Positions 31,165 through 43,670 of a stretch of 64,000 bases of DNA are shown piece by piece. This DNA comes from Warburgia ugandensis. Lineage: Eukaryota; Streptophyta; Magnoliopsida; Canellales; Canellaceae. The stretch lies in NCBI GenBank assembly GCA_035236585.1, contig CP141135.1, positions 8,280,001-8,344,000 of the forward strand, written 5' to 3'. The position numbers and the translations under genes were made by a program. The number at the start of each line of letters is the position of its first letter. The first letter of the stretch is position 1. The notes below the pieces were generated by a model, which saw only the letters and a list, made by a program, of their open reading frames with translations, was not told the DNA's origin and did not search any database.

Positions 31165-31795
31165 AGCATTCATCTAATAGCTGTTGCTTTAGATCTAATA
31201 AGTTGTTCTGCCGTTGAATATTAGTAGCCCAAGCTATATATAGGCAATGGCTCATATTCAACGACAGAGAAGTGAGAAAACGCTGAACCGCTCACAGATT
31301 ATCCCGTCAATGAGTGATTTTATGGTCCCAATGAGAAGCTAATTAATTAGCTTCAATATGGAAGCACTCTCACTGCTTCTTTTCTGAAGAAGATTAGAGA
31401 CACTAATTGAATCCCAACGCATTCTAATTATTTGTATGCAATTGATCCTCGGCATGGGCGACCAACATACCAGTAGACAGACTTGCTGTCGATCGGGATC
31501 CTACCGAGAATCAAAGGGTTCTCCAATATACGGAAGAACTCATAGCTATAAGTATGGCCGTCTAGGTAAGTTGTAACCCCTCTTATGGCACACGTCTGTG
31601 AAATCCTTGGGGGTTTTAGTCCCCACTTCCTAAAGACATTTTGTCAATGTAAAATTGAATGTTTGGATAGTACAGAACAAAGATTTTGAGGCATGGGCCA
31701 TCAAGTATAGGGTCCCAAACAAATTAACATTTTTGATGAATTTTCAATAGATTTTAATTAGGGAGTAAATTGTTTGGGTCTAGCTTGGTTTTATT
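31165..31795. repeat. Duplicated exon 5-6 block, left copy
   Basis: 31165-31624 repeats 37592-38055 almost exactly (partial exon 6, intron 5 and most of exon 5). 31628-31795 repeats 38994-39160 (intron 3). The 940 bases between these in the right copy, including exon 4, are missing here. Confidence 0.85.
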
Positions 31796-33461
31796 ATCAT
31801 TTTAAAATAACATTAAAATTTTAGTAGAACTTTTTTAAATGGAGGAATTCCTACCTTAAAAGTTTTTTTTCTTCTATTTACACACTACTTTTACTACTTA
31901 CATTTCTGCATACATCAATATACAACATGCTACATTGTTATTGAATCTTCAGACACATAAAAAAATAACATATATTAACTTCAACATTGGGCATAAAACA
32001 TCCAAATTCCTCATCCATTCACATCTATCTTGAAAAGACTTGATAAAAACAACCACAATACATTTATTGCAACCTCCACATTTACTTTATTTACAGGTCT
32101 ATACATGTACCCATTTACTTTCATACTCCAAGTTCTTCTCATCCGTCTCATAAAAATATATATAGTTCAATGAAAAAAATAAAAAATAAAAGAACACATG
32201 CATATCAATGAAAAGAAAACCTCCACATTTATGTCATTTACAAGTCCATATATATACTCATTTACTTCCAACCTCCAAGTTCTCCTCCTTCATCAAATCC
32301 TAATTTCAGATGAGAACAGCATAAAGCTCATCATTTCTCCAATATTGAGGATTGGATCGAGAAGTATTTGTCGTTTGCAATGAATTCGGCTGGCTTTTGT
32401 CAGAATCACGACGATCTAACCAAAATCTTAACCACATCATATGCTATTACAAAACTCACTTCATCTACAACATGCAAATAGAAAGTTATTACAAATTTTT
32501 TTATAGATAACAACAAGAGGGTTTAATATTCTTATTAAGGTTTTCATGAGACAAACATTCAAAATCTTCTAAATGGATAACAAGAGAAAAACATGACAGA
32601 GAGATACAGAAGACTAGAAGAGGATGCCATCATTCCCCCTGTAAGTTGAAGAACGTCGAAAGGTACATGAAAAAATGATATGGCTTCGACCTATTTATAA
32701 AGAAAAATTGACTTTTAAAGCTAGTTTTTAGAAAATAACTTTAAATGTGACTCTTAAAGTCAATTTTTTATAACTGACTTTAAAAGTCCTCTATGACTTT
32801 AAAGTCGTTTTTAGAAAACAACTTTAAAAGTGGTGACTTTTAAGAATTAAGAAAACAACTTCAAAAGTTGGAGCGTTTAATGTCGCTTTTTGTAACCAAC
32901 TTTAAAAGCATTATCAACCAAAATTTCTTTTTTTGCTAGTAAATTGAAATAGGGATTTTGACTTACATTTATGGCTAATGCACATAGCTGTCGGAACCAT
33001 GTATTATGTTAGTGGGTTCCACTTAAAGTGAATTTATTAAATTTCCTTTATTTAATTTAAATTAAATACTTTAAATAAAATAATTATGGATTTTTTTGCC
33101 CAAACTTCGATTTTAGCATACTCTTACTCAATGAAAAATCAAAATATTTTGATTTTTTTAAAATATACCAACTTTCATAGGCACCATCTATTTTCATATT
33201 CGTCAACATTGTGTATACATATCTTCCTTATATCTCAAATCTACATAACTAATTCTCACTTGTTTAACTGTTTATCTATTTTGTCTAATATCGTTCATAA
33301 ATTGTAAATAATTTTATATTGTCTCATATCTTATATCAATAATACATTTAAATCTTCAAGACAAATGCCCCAACTTTCAATTTATTGTTTTGAGTAGGAT
33401 TTTTAACCTAAAAACTCTTGATAATGATATAACATATGTAATCATTCTTTTTGTACTGATC

Positions 33462-36234
33462 TGTAATATCCTTAATTTTTTTTAGTATAAAATAGAAAAT
33501 TATTAAATAAATTAAAATAAAAATTTATAGATGGAAATTTTTTTCTAAAAACATAAGAATTAGAAAGTGCTCGTCGATACGAGTCCAATGCCACCAAGAA
33601 CGCGAAAAACGGAGCTCAAACGAGGGAGTTATGAGCCGTCAAAGTTGTAAGGGCATTTTGGTCTTTTGACAGAGACGTGTTACACAGGGGTCCAATTTGA
33701 TAACGGCACTCCTGTCTTCCACACATCTCTACCAGTTCGGCGAAATCGCCAAAGAGACATGTGGGGAAGAGTTTCTATTCCCCAAGACTCTAAACCCTAT
33801 ATCTAATCATCCTTAGGAGCAAAAATACTCCACTTTGAGCATTCCTCTGGGGTTTTTAACTCAGAACCCTAGCCTTGCAAGGTCTAAGTTTTTTGGCGAG
33901 TGGAACCCCGGCAACACGAGCAACCACGGCTAGGCGCAAGGTAAGCCTTAAAACTCTGTTTTTAGTATTTATTAAATAGAGAAAATAATTAGAAAACTAT
34001 TTAAAAATTAGGAAAAAAATTAGATTTTTTTGGGAACTTTGTGCACGCTATTGTTGGAGCATGATTTCACTAACCAAACCTCATCCGTTTGGAAATCGCA
34101 CCGTCCAACTAGTGCACAAGAGACCCAAGAGCAAACCCTTTAAATTTGGGAGTGATCCAATGGTGAATTTATCCAGAAAACGTAAAAACCAGTACTTAGG
34201 GATGATTTTAGGAACTTGGGAAAAATCGTTTAAAAAATATAGTTTTTGGAGAAATCAATGCAAAAGGATGATAGAAATGAAAACTAGACAAAATTTTGAA
34301 CAAAATGGCTCAAAAACCAAGTGATTTGACACTTGTAGGGTCACCGGAGATAACCAGAAGCCGGTCATCTTCTCAGGCGCCGGTTTCTGCGTCGCCAGTG
34401 TAAACCGGGCTGCCCGTGTAACCCAGTGTAAACTGGGTGCCAGTGTAACTCGGTGTAAACCGGGGCTGCCGGTGTAACCCAGTGTACACTGGGCGCCAGT
34501 GTAACCCGATGTAAAGCAGGGCCGCTGGTGTAAACCAGTGCACTTGCCAAATACCCTATAAATTAATAAATATTAATTTATGAAGTATTTTCACTTATAA
34601 ATGACCACTTTTTATTTAGAAAAATTTTTAAATAGTGATGTGACATGTACATGTGCACTTGAATATACTAGTTAAAGGGAGTTATTAGAAAGCTAGTGGT
34701 CTCACACTGAGGTAGGTGATGACAACTAATGTTTTGCCTTGATTTTTAAACCATGTTTAAACATATCATCATGTGTGATCGTGTTTTAAATTGCAATTAT
34801 TATTTACCGTGGATTTCATGCGACATTGAGTATATGATGATTATTCCAAATTGAAATATTTTACTGGATAAACTTATTTCAAATGCTTTTACAAGCATGA
34901 TGTTAATTAGTTATGCTTAATTAGAGACTTATTTCTTATTATATATATAGAAAATGCATGGATTTACATGGAAATGAGAATAGAGACTTATTAGCTGGTC
35001 CTTTTATAAGCTAACCCTAGGATGAGGGGCATGTCTTGGGGATTGCAAGCTATAAGTACTCTTGAGTTTTAGCATATACATATGATTTCCGTATTTTATA
35101 TTTGATGACGGGTGCTCTCGCCTGGTGGGCGTCATGCTAGGAGGGATAGGGCCGGCCACCCACCTTCTGAGATTATGATGTGATGATTTTGTGATATGAT
35201 AGACACCTGCCCATAGATGGCATTCGGTAGGAGTTGGTAACATGTATAGTCCACACTACTAATCTGAGCCTTTCCATGGGGACAGACGCTAAGTCTCCCG
35301 TTATGGTGTCAACGGAGAGCGGCGTTGGTTTATACCCATAGAGGGTTGCCACTGTAACATGATGGCCCATATTCTTATTATGTGTGCATGTATGATGAGC
35401 ATGGTTATGGATGGTATGCTTGGGTGTGACGACACTCAGAGGTTGACTATGAGTACTCCTTATCAAGGATGTTAGTGCGATGTGGTGGGACCCATTAGCT
35501 TAGGGTGCCCTTATTCTTGTTGTATGCTCAATTATATTGATTCATGTCATGTTTTAACTCCGTGAATTGCATGTTTTAGCATATAGAATAAATTGACATT
35601 TATTTGAACATGGCATTATGATATCACTATTTTCATAAATGTTAGAATTTTTATCAGAGCTGTTCATTATTTCTTTCATTTATTACATTAATTGTCTATG
35701 TACCTATACAAGCGATAGCTTGCTGAGGCATTGCTTTGTTTTGCAATGCCTTAAATCTTGAGCGTGACACCAGGAAAGGAAAAGCTGTTGATAAACCTTG
35801 AGAGCTGCTGAAGACTATTTTTTTTCCTATAGTTTTGGACAGTGATGTGAGTCATTAGAGAGGATTATCATTTGAATTTTATTATGGACTACATACTTTA
35901 TATTTGGATGTGATTTAGATATTTGGACATATGTTGGACATTTATATGGGATGTTATGATGGATAGACCCTGGGCCATATTATTATTGTGTTTTGGACAT
36001 TTATTTGATTTAAAATAAAGGCGCCGATTTATTTGACGTTGATTTATACGCAGATTGTTTTATTTATGTTTAATTTACATGTATGCCATTTTGAAAAAGG
36101 AAAACTAACACTTGGAGTTTTTAAGATAGATTTTAGTAAAATGTTAAATAAAGCTTTTCTCATGGGATCCCAAATACTCTTATTTAAAATGCCATTATTA
36201 AAAAAAAAATGTCTTAAAAATCTGGGATGTTACA
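33462..36234 (+). mobile_element. Solo LTR, Ty3/Gypsy (Del/Tekay-like) type, 2773 bp
   Basis: Starts TGTAATATCCTTAA and ends CTGGGATGTTACA, the TG...CA termini with the TGTAACATCCC-like inverted ends common in chromovirus LTRs. Flanked by a perfect 5-bp repeat TGATC (33457-33461 and 36235-36239). No internal coding region and no second LTR, so it is a solo LTR left by recombination. It contains a GTGTAACCCAGTGTAAACTG minisatellite at 34390-34545. It sits inside the CACTA fragment and is therefore younger than that. The perfect short duplication suggests moderate age. Orientation is inferred from the terminal sequence only. Confidence 0.78.
34390..34545 (+). repeat. Minisatellite inside the solo LTR
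   Basis: About three units of ~56 bp, each with GCCAGTGTAAC...GGTGTAAA.C.GGGCTG and the near-palindrome CCCAGTGTAAACTGGG. GC-rich compared with its surroundings. Confidence 0.7.
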
Positions 36235-37591
36235 TGATCATACTCTAACTTCAAATCAATGTCTATGGTATCCAGAGTTGTCTCTAATAACATACTCTAT
36301 GTCACATATGATTCAAATGTCCTTCAAATATTTTTCTCTGAAATCCTTAACTGATCATACTCCAACTTCAAATCAATTTTTAATGAGATTATAATTGCAT
36401 TAGTACAATCGAATAGGTCTTTCATTCAAATTAGAGAATACCTATAGTTCACTGTGATTTCTCATGAATTCAAAAGACATTAACGCAAAAGACTAGTAAT
36501 GTTTAACAAACATATTTGATATCCATTTTATCTAACATTTGTTACAACTAATTATCAATAGTTTTATAAGAGTAACTTAGTATATTGCTTTGGAGATAGA
36601 ATTGTATCCATCATAAACTCAATACTAACATCTATCTCAATTTTAATGTAATAGTCTAGGTAAATCTTTAGAAAATGAATATAAAATTTCTTGGACTACT
36701 AACATTTCATATAGGACATATTTACCATTCTCTAACAATTTGTCTTATCTTGGGCCAATAGGTCTGATGCCTCCATGCATTGTGTCTAGTTGTTTTAAAA
36801 TAAATGACACATGCTCTTTTTTAAAACTTGTCTTTTCTAAAAAGAGGTCTTTACTTCTTCTAACATATCTAAAATAGTCTTATGGTAATCATTTTTTGTC
36901 TAATGTATAACCAACTAATCTATCTATAAGACAACATCAATATTCAAAATGATTAAAGAGGATTTAGTCAATATCCATTGCTCTTTTCTAAATGGCAATT
37001 TGAAGTAGAACTGGGTGAGTAACTAATTAGCTATACATTTACATTGAGGGTTATGTTTGCATTTAAATTATTTATCATTATTCTAATAATTACCTTTGAA
37101 TTATATGTGCATATTTATTGTATTCGGACTTTACATTGTAATAATACTAGGATTGTAGCTATTGATTGGATGGATTCTGAAGAAGCAAGCTTATTTAAAA
37201 ATGGTTTACTTGAAAGGAAAAAGTATTTTGAGTTTTCAATATTTAAAATTAGATTAAATTATAAAGTAAATGAGGAGTTGAAGGATGACACTAGAGATTT
37301 TGAAATGAGAATTTTAAAGTTGCCTTTTAGAAAAGAACTCTAAAAGTTGGAGCTTTTAAAGTTGTATTTTATGATCAACTTTAAAAGTATTTTCCAACCA
37401 AAAAAAAAAATTCCCTAAACTACAATAGAGACTTTTAAATTTGTTTTTTAGAAAATGACTTTAAAAGTTTGAGCTTTTAAAGTAACTTTCTATAACTGAT
37501 TTTTAAAATATTTTCCATCAAAATAAAAAAATTTCGCCAAACTAAAATAGGGACTTTTAATATCCTTTTTAACAAAATGACATTAAAAGTT

Positions 37592-38055
37592 GGAGCATTC
37601 ATCTAATAGCTGTTGCTTTCGATCTAATAAGTTGTTCTGCCGTTGAATATTAGTAGCCCAAGCTATATATAGGCAATGGCTCATATTCAACAACAGAGAA
37701 GTGAGAAAACGCTGAACCGCTCACAGATTATCGCGTCAATGAGTGATTTTTTGGTCCCAATGAGAAGCTAATTAATTAGCTTCAATATGGAAGCAGTCTC
37801 ACTGCTTCTTTTCTGAAGAAGATTAGAGACACTAATTGAATCCCAACGCATTCTAATTATTTGTATGCAATTGATCCTCGGCATGGGCGACCAACATACC
37901 AGTAGACAGACTTGCTATCGATCGGGATCCTACCGAGAATCAAAGGGTTCTCCAATATACGGAGGAACTCATAGCTATAAGTATGGCCGTCTAGGTAAGT
38001 TGTAACCCCTCTTATGGCACACGTCTGTGAAATCCTTGGGGGTTTTAGTCCCAAC
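37592..38055. repeat. Duplicated exon 5-6 block, right copy
   Basis: Nearly identical to 31165-31624. Here it continues into the rest of exon 5, exon 4 and intron 3, so this copy is contiguous with the upstream exons. Confidence 0.85.
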
Positions 38056-40901
38056 TTTTCTGCTATAATGGAGCTAACCCCATCACAGTCGATCACAACC
38101 TGCAAAGAGTGATTGGAGATTAGTCTTTCAGAAAATCAACAAATGGTGATAGCATTGAACTTCCATTTTCGAGACTAACTTTGCTTAGAGGAAGAGTCAT
38201 TAACCTTGGCTTTGATTACGTTCCCGTCGTTCACATGAAGAATGGGAAAGGAGGTGACAGGATCGGTGTCTACTGCAGTGATCCGAGAACCGAAGTGAAT
38301 TGTTGCGCGAGGCAGTTCTTCGGTTATGGTCTCGATAAGCTCACTCCTTCTAACGTATCGATACTCTTCTTTGCTATCATGATTCGACAAATAATTTTTA
38401 ATGTACGCGAGATAATTTGTTAGTCGTTCAATCAAGACTTGCCCACCAAAAGCAATAAAAATGTCAAGCGTTGCTTCAGAGAGACGTAGAAATTAATGTG
38501 TCCCAAGTGAAAAAGAAAGAAATCAATTAATCTTGTAACCATCTTGTCCTATAAGACCCCGGACAATAATTTCCATCGTTCTAGGATGCAATTTTTAGGT
38601 TTGGGATTGGCGGGGGCTGGGGCTGGGGAAGGGAGATGGCACAGCATCGTACTTTGAAGCATCGGTGGAGAGCACTTTCAAAATGAAGCGTCTGTAGCAA
38701 AGCTGACAACGAAGCTGAAGCCCTATGTGCTATAATGCTGAGCCAAGGACGCTAGAGTCCATTGCACTTCGTCCCTAAATCCTCATCTTTTTGCAAGAAT
38801 GCAACACACTCTTCTTCTTCTTCGTTTTCTTCTTCTAGTCGGCTTTTTATTTTTTAATTTGGAATGCTGCTATTTTGCTATTTTGAGCCAGAAAAGTTTC
38901 AAGTTTCAAAAGTCATGTGTTGCCTTCATATTATCTCTCTAGCCATTCTAATGATGAGTTAGATCTCCTTCACAAAACAATTCAAGTCATCCACTTCCTA
39001 AAGACATTTTGTCAATGTAAAATTGAATGTTTGGATAGTATAGAACAAAGCTTTTGAGGCATGGACCATCAAGTATAGGGTCCCAAACAAATTAACATTT
39101 TTTATGAATTTACAATAGATTTTAATTAGGGGAGTAAATTGTTTGGGTCTAGCTTGGTTCTATGGAAAACCATAACTCCACCATTAGAATTTTAGCTTTC
39201 TTAGTACCACACCATTCTAAATTTTGGTTCCTAATACAAAAGCCAATCCTTTATTTTTGGTTTTAGTCTGGTTTTCAGGTATTTGTCGGTTAACTAGTAA
39301 TATACAAATATGAATACAATGTAAAAGCCAAAAATACATATCACAATAGTAAGTATAGCATAAAGAAGTTAATGATAGAGTGAACTCAAAATAGAAAAGC
39401 AAAATACAATATGAAAGAAGATGAGGAAAGATTAGATGTTTTTGAAGTTGGAAAGATAGGGTTATTGTATATTTTTTAGAATTGAATTATATATATATAT
39501 ATATATATAATAAGTGTTAGCAATATCAAATTATTGCAAGTGTAAGGAGCAACTAACACCTCAATGGCTGAGAGAAAGTAAAAAGCAGAAAAATACAAAC
39601 GAAATGATACATTTTTACTTTTTCTCAGTCAATGGGATATTAGCTGCAGCTTATACCTGCAATAATTTGCTATTGGTAACACCCCCCCCTCTCTCTCTAT
39701 ATATAGAGGGATGTTAATTTCAACTATTTAATATAGCTGACATGTAATTGGCTGAAAAAAAAGTTAGACTTAGAGAGAAGAATTGATGGATTCAGGAGTA
39801 TACATTTCACTTTTCTCTCTTCCTATCTATTCGTTTGCCTTCAAAACGTTGATTTATACATAAACCACCATGGTTTATCTATAGATAATTGAGATTACAA
39901 TAAAATAAAGTAAAATATATAATATTAACAAATCTAATTGTTGGAAAATTTTAATTAAATTTAAGTTATTATTTCCGCTAATAAACACATAAGTTTAAAA
40001 TAGCATTACAAGTTCATTTAGTCTGATAGTTTTATATATTTTTTAGTTCTTAGTTCTGGTCTAGGTACCTAGTCGTAAAACTAGTACTATATCAATAAGA
40101 TTCGGTCCTTTGAAAAAAAACCAATGCCATACCATCGATGTTCAACATTTAACTTAACAATTTATGCTCGAAAGATGAATTTCCTGATATTATTTTATAA
40201 TCCATCGGCAAGTTTGTCAAGATCTTCCATTGAAGCAAAATAATTGGATCTGTAGACCTTTTTCTGCTTATTATTTTTTAATACAAAGAGCATTAAAAGA
40301 GAGAAAGAAAAAAATTCTATATACTTGATTATTCTGCTAGGAAAAAGTTTTCTATCTTTTAGCTAATAATAGTAGGTGTTTTTCTTGAAAGCTGGCAAAC
40401 AAGCATACTTGAACCCACAACCTTTGGTTTCCATGCCCTCAGCAGAGAATATAGATTTTATGATGATAAATAGTAGCATTTACCCGAACGAGACTTCCCT
40501 TATCCTCCTGCCATCAAGCGATATATCTCGAGACCTGAATATAAATATTTGGAACAGAAAAAGAAATTAAAGAAATAAATTAACAAAGAGGAACCCACAA
40601 ATGTGTGTATGTATAGGCTATGGTCAAGTTAGTATGGATTCGTACCCACTTATTAGCATAGCCTTTTGCTTAAGCTTGGGGCCTACACCAAGTTGATCTA
40701 GTGCACGCCAACCATTGGTGAAGATGCCAATTGCTGCACCCGTAGTCCTCAGAGAGTTTCCTCTTTCTAGGACTACACTTCTCAGTCCTACCCTGTAATT
40801 GCGTTCCAGAAGGAAAAAGCACTTTAATGCACTGCGTTGGATATGTTCTTTTATCTTCTAAACACAAATAGGTACGTAGAAAGGCAAAATAAAAAATATT
40901 A

Positions 40902-41512
40902 GGTTTTTTTGTTGTTGTAAAAGTGCTATTATATTTTAGCATTTTTGCAAAATATTCAATATTTTTTTTAATTTTACAAAGTTGCCATTAAATTTTCATG
41001 AACTTTGCAAATTTGTCATTCTATCCGGTTTCCATCCTCCTTCCCTATTAATTTTTATTAAATTTTAATATTATCCTTATCTAACAAACATCAGACATAC
41101 ATTCGATTACCAGAAAACAGGAACTGCGACCTAGAAAGCAAGGCGGATGTCTGGCAGGGGTGTAGTTGACTTCGGGAGACAGGACCGGAGTGCTGTCTAT
41201 TGGGAATTTGCTAACTTTCTTGGCAGGGGGAGGAGGGTTGGGGAGGCGATCAGGTAGCACCGATCTGGAGGGAGGGAGGGAGGCGATCTGGGTGCCTCTA
41301 GGCCTGGGAGGAGGGGTGGTGTTGGAATCTGTACTAAATACCAAGGTTGCCGGAAGGGATAGGGTAATATTATCATTTAGTAAAAATTAACAGGGGAAAA
41401 AAGGAGGGGAAACTGACATAATGGCAAATTGTAAAGGTCCTGAAATTTTAATGAAAAATTTGTAAATTTGAAAAAATATTGGATTTTTTATGACATTTTT
41501 GCAAAAAATCCG
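40902..41512. mobile_element. Mutator-like element, possible Pack-MULE, 611 bp
   Basis: Flanked by a perfect 9-bp repeat AAAATATTA (40893-40901 and 41513-41521). Long imperfect terminal inverted repeats: left GGTTTTTTTGTTGTTG... GCATTTTTGCAAAATATTC, right read inward GGATTTTTTGCAAAAATGTC; similarity runs for about 150 bases. The core (about 41100-41360) is strikingly GC-rich (GGAGGGAGGGAGGCGATCTG) between AT-rich arms, which suggests captured gene sequence. It lies in intron 1 of monooxygenase copy B; unit A is empty at about 23415. No transposase. Confidence 0.78.
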
Positions 41513-42432
41513 AAAATATTATAAAGAAAAAAAGAACAATATTTATGAGCAAATGAAGAGCTCACATTGTTTGGTAATGTTCATGGACATAAATTATTTT
41601 TCCAAAAATTGCACTTTTCTGGGTATTTCTAAATTTTCAGAAATACAAAGTGGTAAGGGCTTTGTAAATAGAGGACTTTTCAAGAAAAGCTCTCATCTTT
41701 AACAGGTGAGAATTAAAACGCTTGAAAGCAGGATCTATCAGCCGTCCATCTAGTATGCTCTAAGTAGGCCACATTTCAACAACACTGCAGTTTAGTCATC
41801 CTAACCATTGGGGTCAATGGACATTAGAACACAGTACACTTCTTTCGTCCATGTAAAGTACACTGAGTAGACCGGACCGACAATCGGTTGCCATGATTTT
41901 CCGGCATGGCAACTGGATGAATATCTGTTCATTCCAGTCGTAATGGGTCGCTCTTAAATGGAAGCCGGAAACTATATCTGCCCGATAAACCACTCAGAAG
42001 TTGCAGGAATACTTTCCCGAAGCAGTAAATTAAGTTCTAGGGTAGAGGATCTGATAATGGGCTTTTGCGTGTATAATCTTGCACGTCTTCGCTCATGAAT
42101 GGACGAGAAAGCATAATATTTTAGATGAAGGTGTCGAAGACATAAACAGGAGAGCAAAGGGAAGCATAAAAAACTGTGGAGGGCGAGGGCGGTGGCAAGG
42201 CCACAAATTCCACCGCCGATGATTACTATGTCTTGATCGTTGCCGGGGAACCTCATCCTTCCTCTCTCTCTCTCTGATTCTTCAAAGATTGCGAATAAGT
42301 TAGTGTAAGTGTTGTGGACCGTTATGTTCATCGAAGGAGTTGCATTGTTCACTGTTCTTATCTTGTACTATTTGTTTGAAGCCAGTGCTTTCATCTGTTT
42401 CGTGGGGGGATAATCTTCACCCGTTCTAAGAC

Positions 42433-42585
42433 TAGGGCAGCTTCAGTGCACGAAGCTCTTATTTATGTGGAGCTCAGAAAAGGAGTGAACTATAAGGGCT
42501 TATAGTACGCAGCCTTATTTTGCATTTTAAAAGAGATTGATTCTGCTCCTTGAAACTATAATCTCAAGGTCACGATGTGTTACGC
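42433..42585 (-). repeat. Au SINE, degraded
   Basis: GGGCAGCTTCAGTGCACGAA at the tail side, TATAGTACGCAGCCTTATTT in the body and a decayed B box (ATAATCTCAAGGTCACGATG). Confidence 0.7.
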
Positions 42586-42914
42586 GTATGTCAAGACATA
42601 TTTGACAAGGGTATACGCCGAGGGGAGCACGTGGTGTGTAAAAAAAAAACCTTCACAGTCAGACAAAATTTTTCCTTTCCATGGGAGGCAGATGACTCCA
42701 AATTTTGTCTCAAGGTTCATGTATTCTATGCCGATGGTCAATAAATAAAGGACAGAGAAATCGGTAACAGAATAGTTAAGACCATTGGTAAGGTTGGGCT
42801 CATTGACCTGCTACAGCTTATGTTTTCTGAGTGAAAATATGGTCACATAAGAAATTTTCTCAATGGAAAGACTATCTTGGAAGTAGTCGCCTTTTAGAAT
42901 AACAAAAAAGGTAG

Positions 42915-43080
42915 CAAGAAAAAAAAAAGGGGGGGCAACTCCGGGGCACAAAGCTCTTGTACACGTGGGGTTCAAGGAAAAGGTGGACCACAAGAATCAA
43001 TAGTACGCAGCTTTATTTTGCATTTTGCAGGAAGTTACTTTTATGCGCACACAACAACAACTCTACTATTGCTCCAAGTA
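42915..43080 (-). repeat. Au SINE with B box deleted
   Basis: Tail side GGGGGCAACTCCGGGGCACA, body ATAGTACGCAGCTTTATTTT, head ACAACTCTACTATTGCTCCA. The stretch that normally holds the B box is largely missing. Confidence 0.72.
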
Positions 43081-43159
43081 AAGAAGACAGAAAATTTACT
43101 GTACCAGAAAAGAAGATCGGGTACAATTCTTTTGTTATAAGCAAGTAAACAACTCTAAT

Positions 43160-43303
43160 ACTTGAGGTTACAGGTTCAAGGCATGGAAACTACCTCTTCT
43201 AAAATACAAGGTAAGGCTACACACTATTGACTCTTGTGGTCCACTCCTTTCCTGAACCCTACATATGCAGGAGCTTAGTACACCGAGACTGCCTTTTTTC
43301 TCT
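43160..43303 (+). repeat. Au SINE lacking its head
   Basis: From the B box (TTGAGGTTACAGGTTCAAGG) through the body (CAAGGTAAGGCTACACACTA) to GAGACTGCCTTTTTT. The A-box half is absent. Confidence 0.78.
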
Positions 43304-43476
43304 AGTGAAGTCAGCTTCCCCTTCCCCGTGGACATAGATTGACTTCAGTTGAACCACGTAACACTTTGGTTCTTCTATTTGTTTCGTGCCGAATCTTTGC
43401 ATTTGAGTGCATTAGTAAGTCGATCAGAAATCAATTTCATGGGAAGTTTTTTAGCCAGCAAGGAATTGGTTGATGG

Positions 43477-43670
43477 GAAGGGGAGCCTTGACGCAACGGT
43501 AAAAGTTGTCGTCACGTGACCTTGAGGTCACAGGTTCCAAGGCATGTATTCAGCCCCTTGCAAATGCAAGGTAAGGCTGCCTACTATAGGCCATTGTAGT
43601 CTCCCCCTTCCCCGGACCCCGCATAGGCGGGAGCTTTGTGCACCGGGGCTTCCCTAATAAAAAAAAGAAA
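43477..43670 (+). repeat. Full-length Au SINE with perfect target-site duplication
   Basis: Head GGGGAGCCTTGACGCAACGG, B box TTGAGGTCACAGGTTCCAAG, tail GTGCACCGGGGCTTCCC plus an A-rich stretch. Flanked by AAGGAATTGGTTGATGG at about 43460-43476 and again at about 43672-43688. Unit A carries a single copy of that sequence at 25305-25321, which is an empty site. Confidence 0.9.

Larger units (their letters stand above)
31790..37597. mobile_element. Second CACTA copy, internal part only, interrupted by a solo LTR
   Basis: Matches the CACTA element at about 26255-29248 (TTCTGCATACATCAATATAC near 31907, the GTCGGAACCATGTATTATG region at 32990, the 99-codon frame at 37044) but lacks both termini. 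The right edge falls at the 7-base match TTGGAGC shared by the element and monooxygenase exon 6. It is split by the LTR at 33462-36234. A small local duplication (TGATCATACTC.AACTTCAAATCA) flanks that insertion site. Confidence 0.8.
30374..42256 (-). pseudogene. FAD-dependent monooxygenase copy B, pseudogene
   Basis: Paralogue of the gene at 18887-23994. Exon remnants on minus: E1 42256 to ~42174, E2 40792-40646, E3 40534-40484, E4 38373-38205, E5 38099 to ~37870, partial E6 from ~37670 to 37592. After the insertion come a second partial E5 (31624 to ~31450), a complete E6 (~31239-31144) and E7 (~30857-30374). Damage relative to copy A: the E1 donor CACAG|GTATTTG has become CACAGTTTTTTATG; about 10 bases covering the E5 donor are gone; E7 has a 2-base loss near 30775 and a 1-base gain near 30834. 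The gene is also split by about 6 kb of CACTA/LTR sequence with duplicated exons. E2, E3, E4 and E6 remain open, so the decay is fairly recent. Confidence 0.85.

Noticed and set aside
35004-35466. His-rich open frames on minus
   Set aside because: They lie inside the solo LTR and match no protein family.
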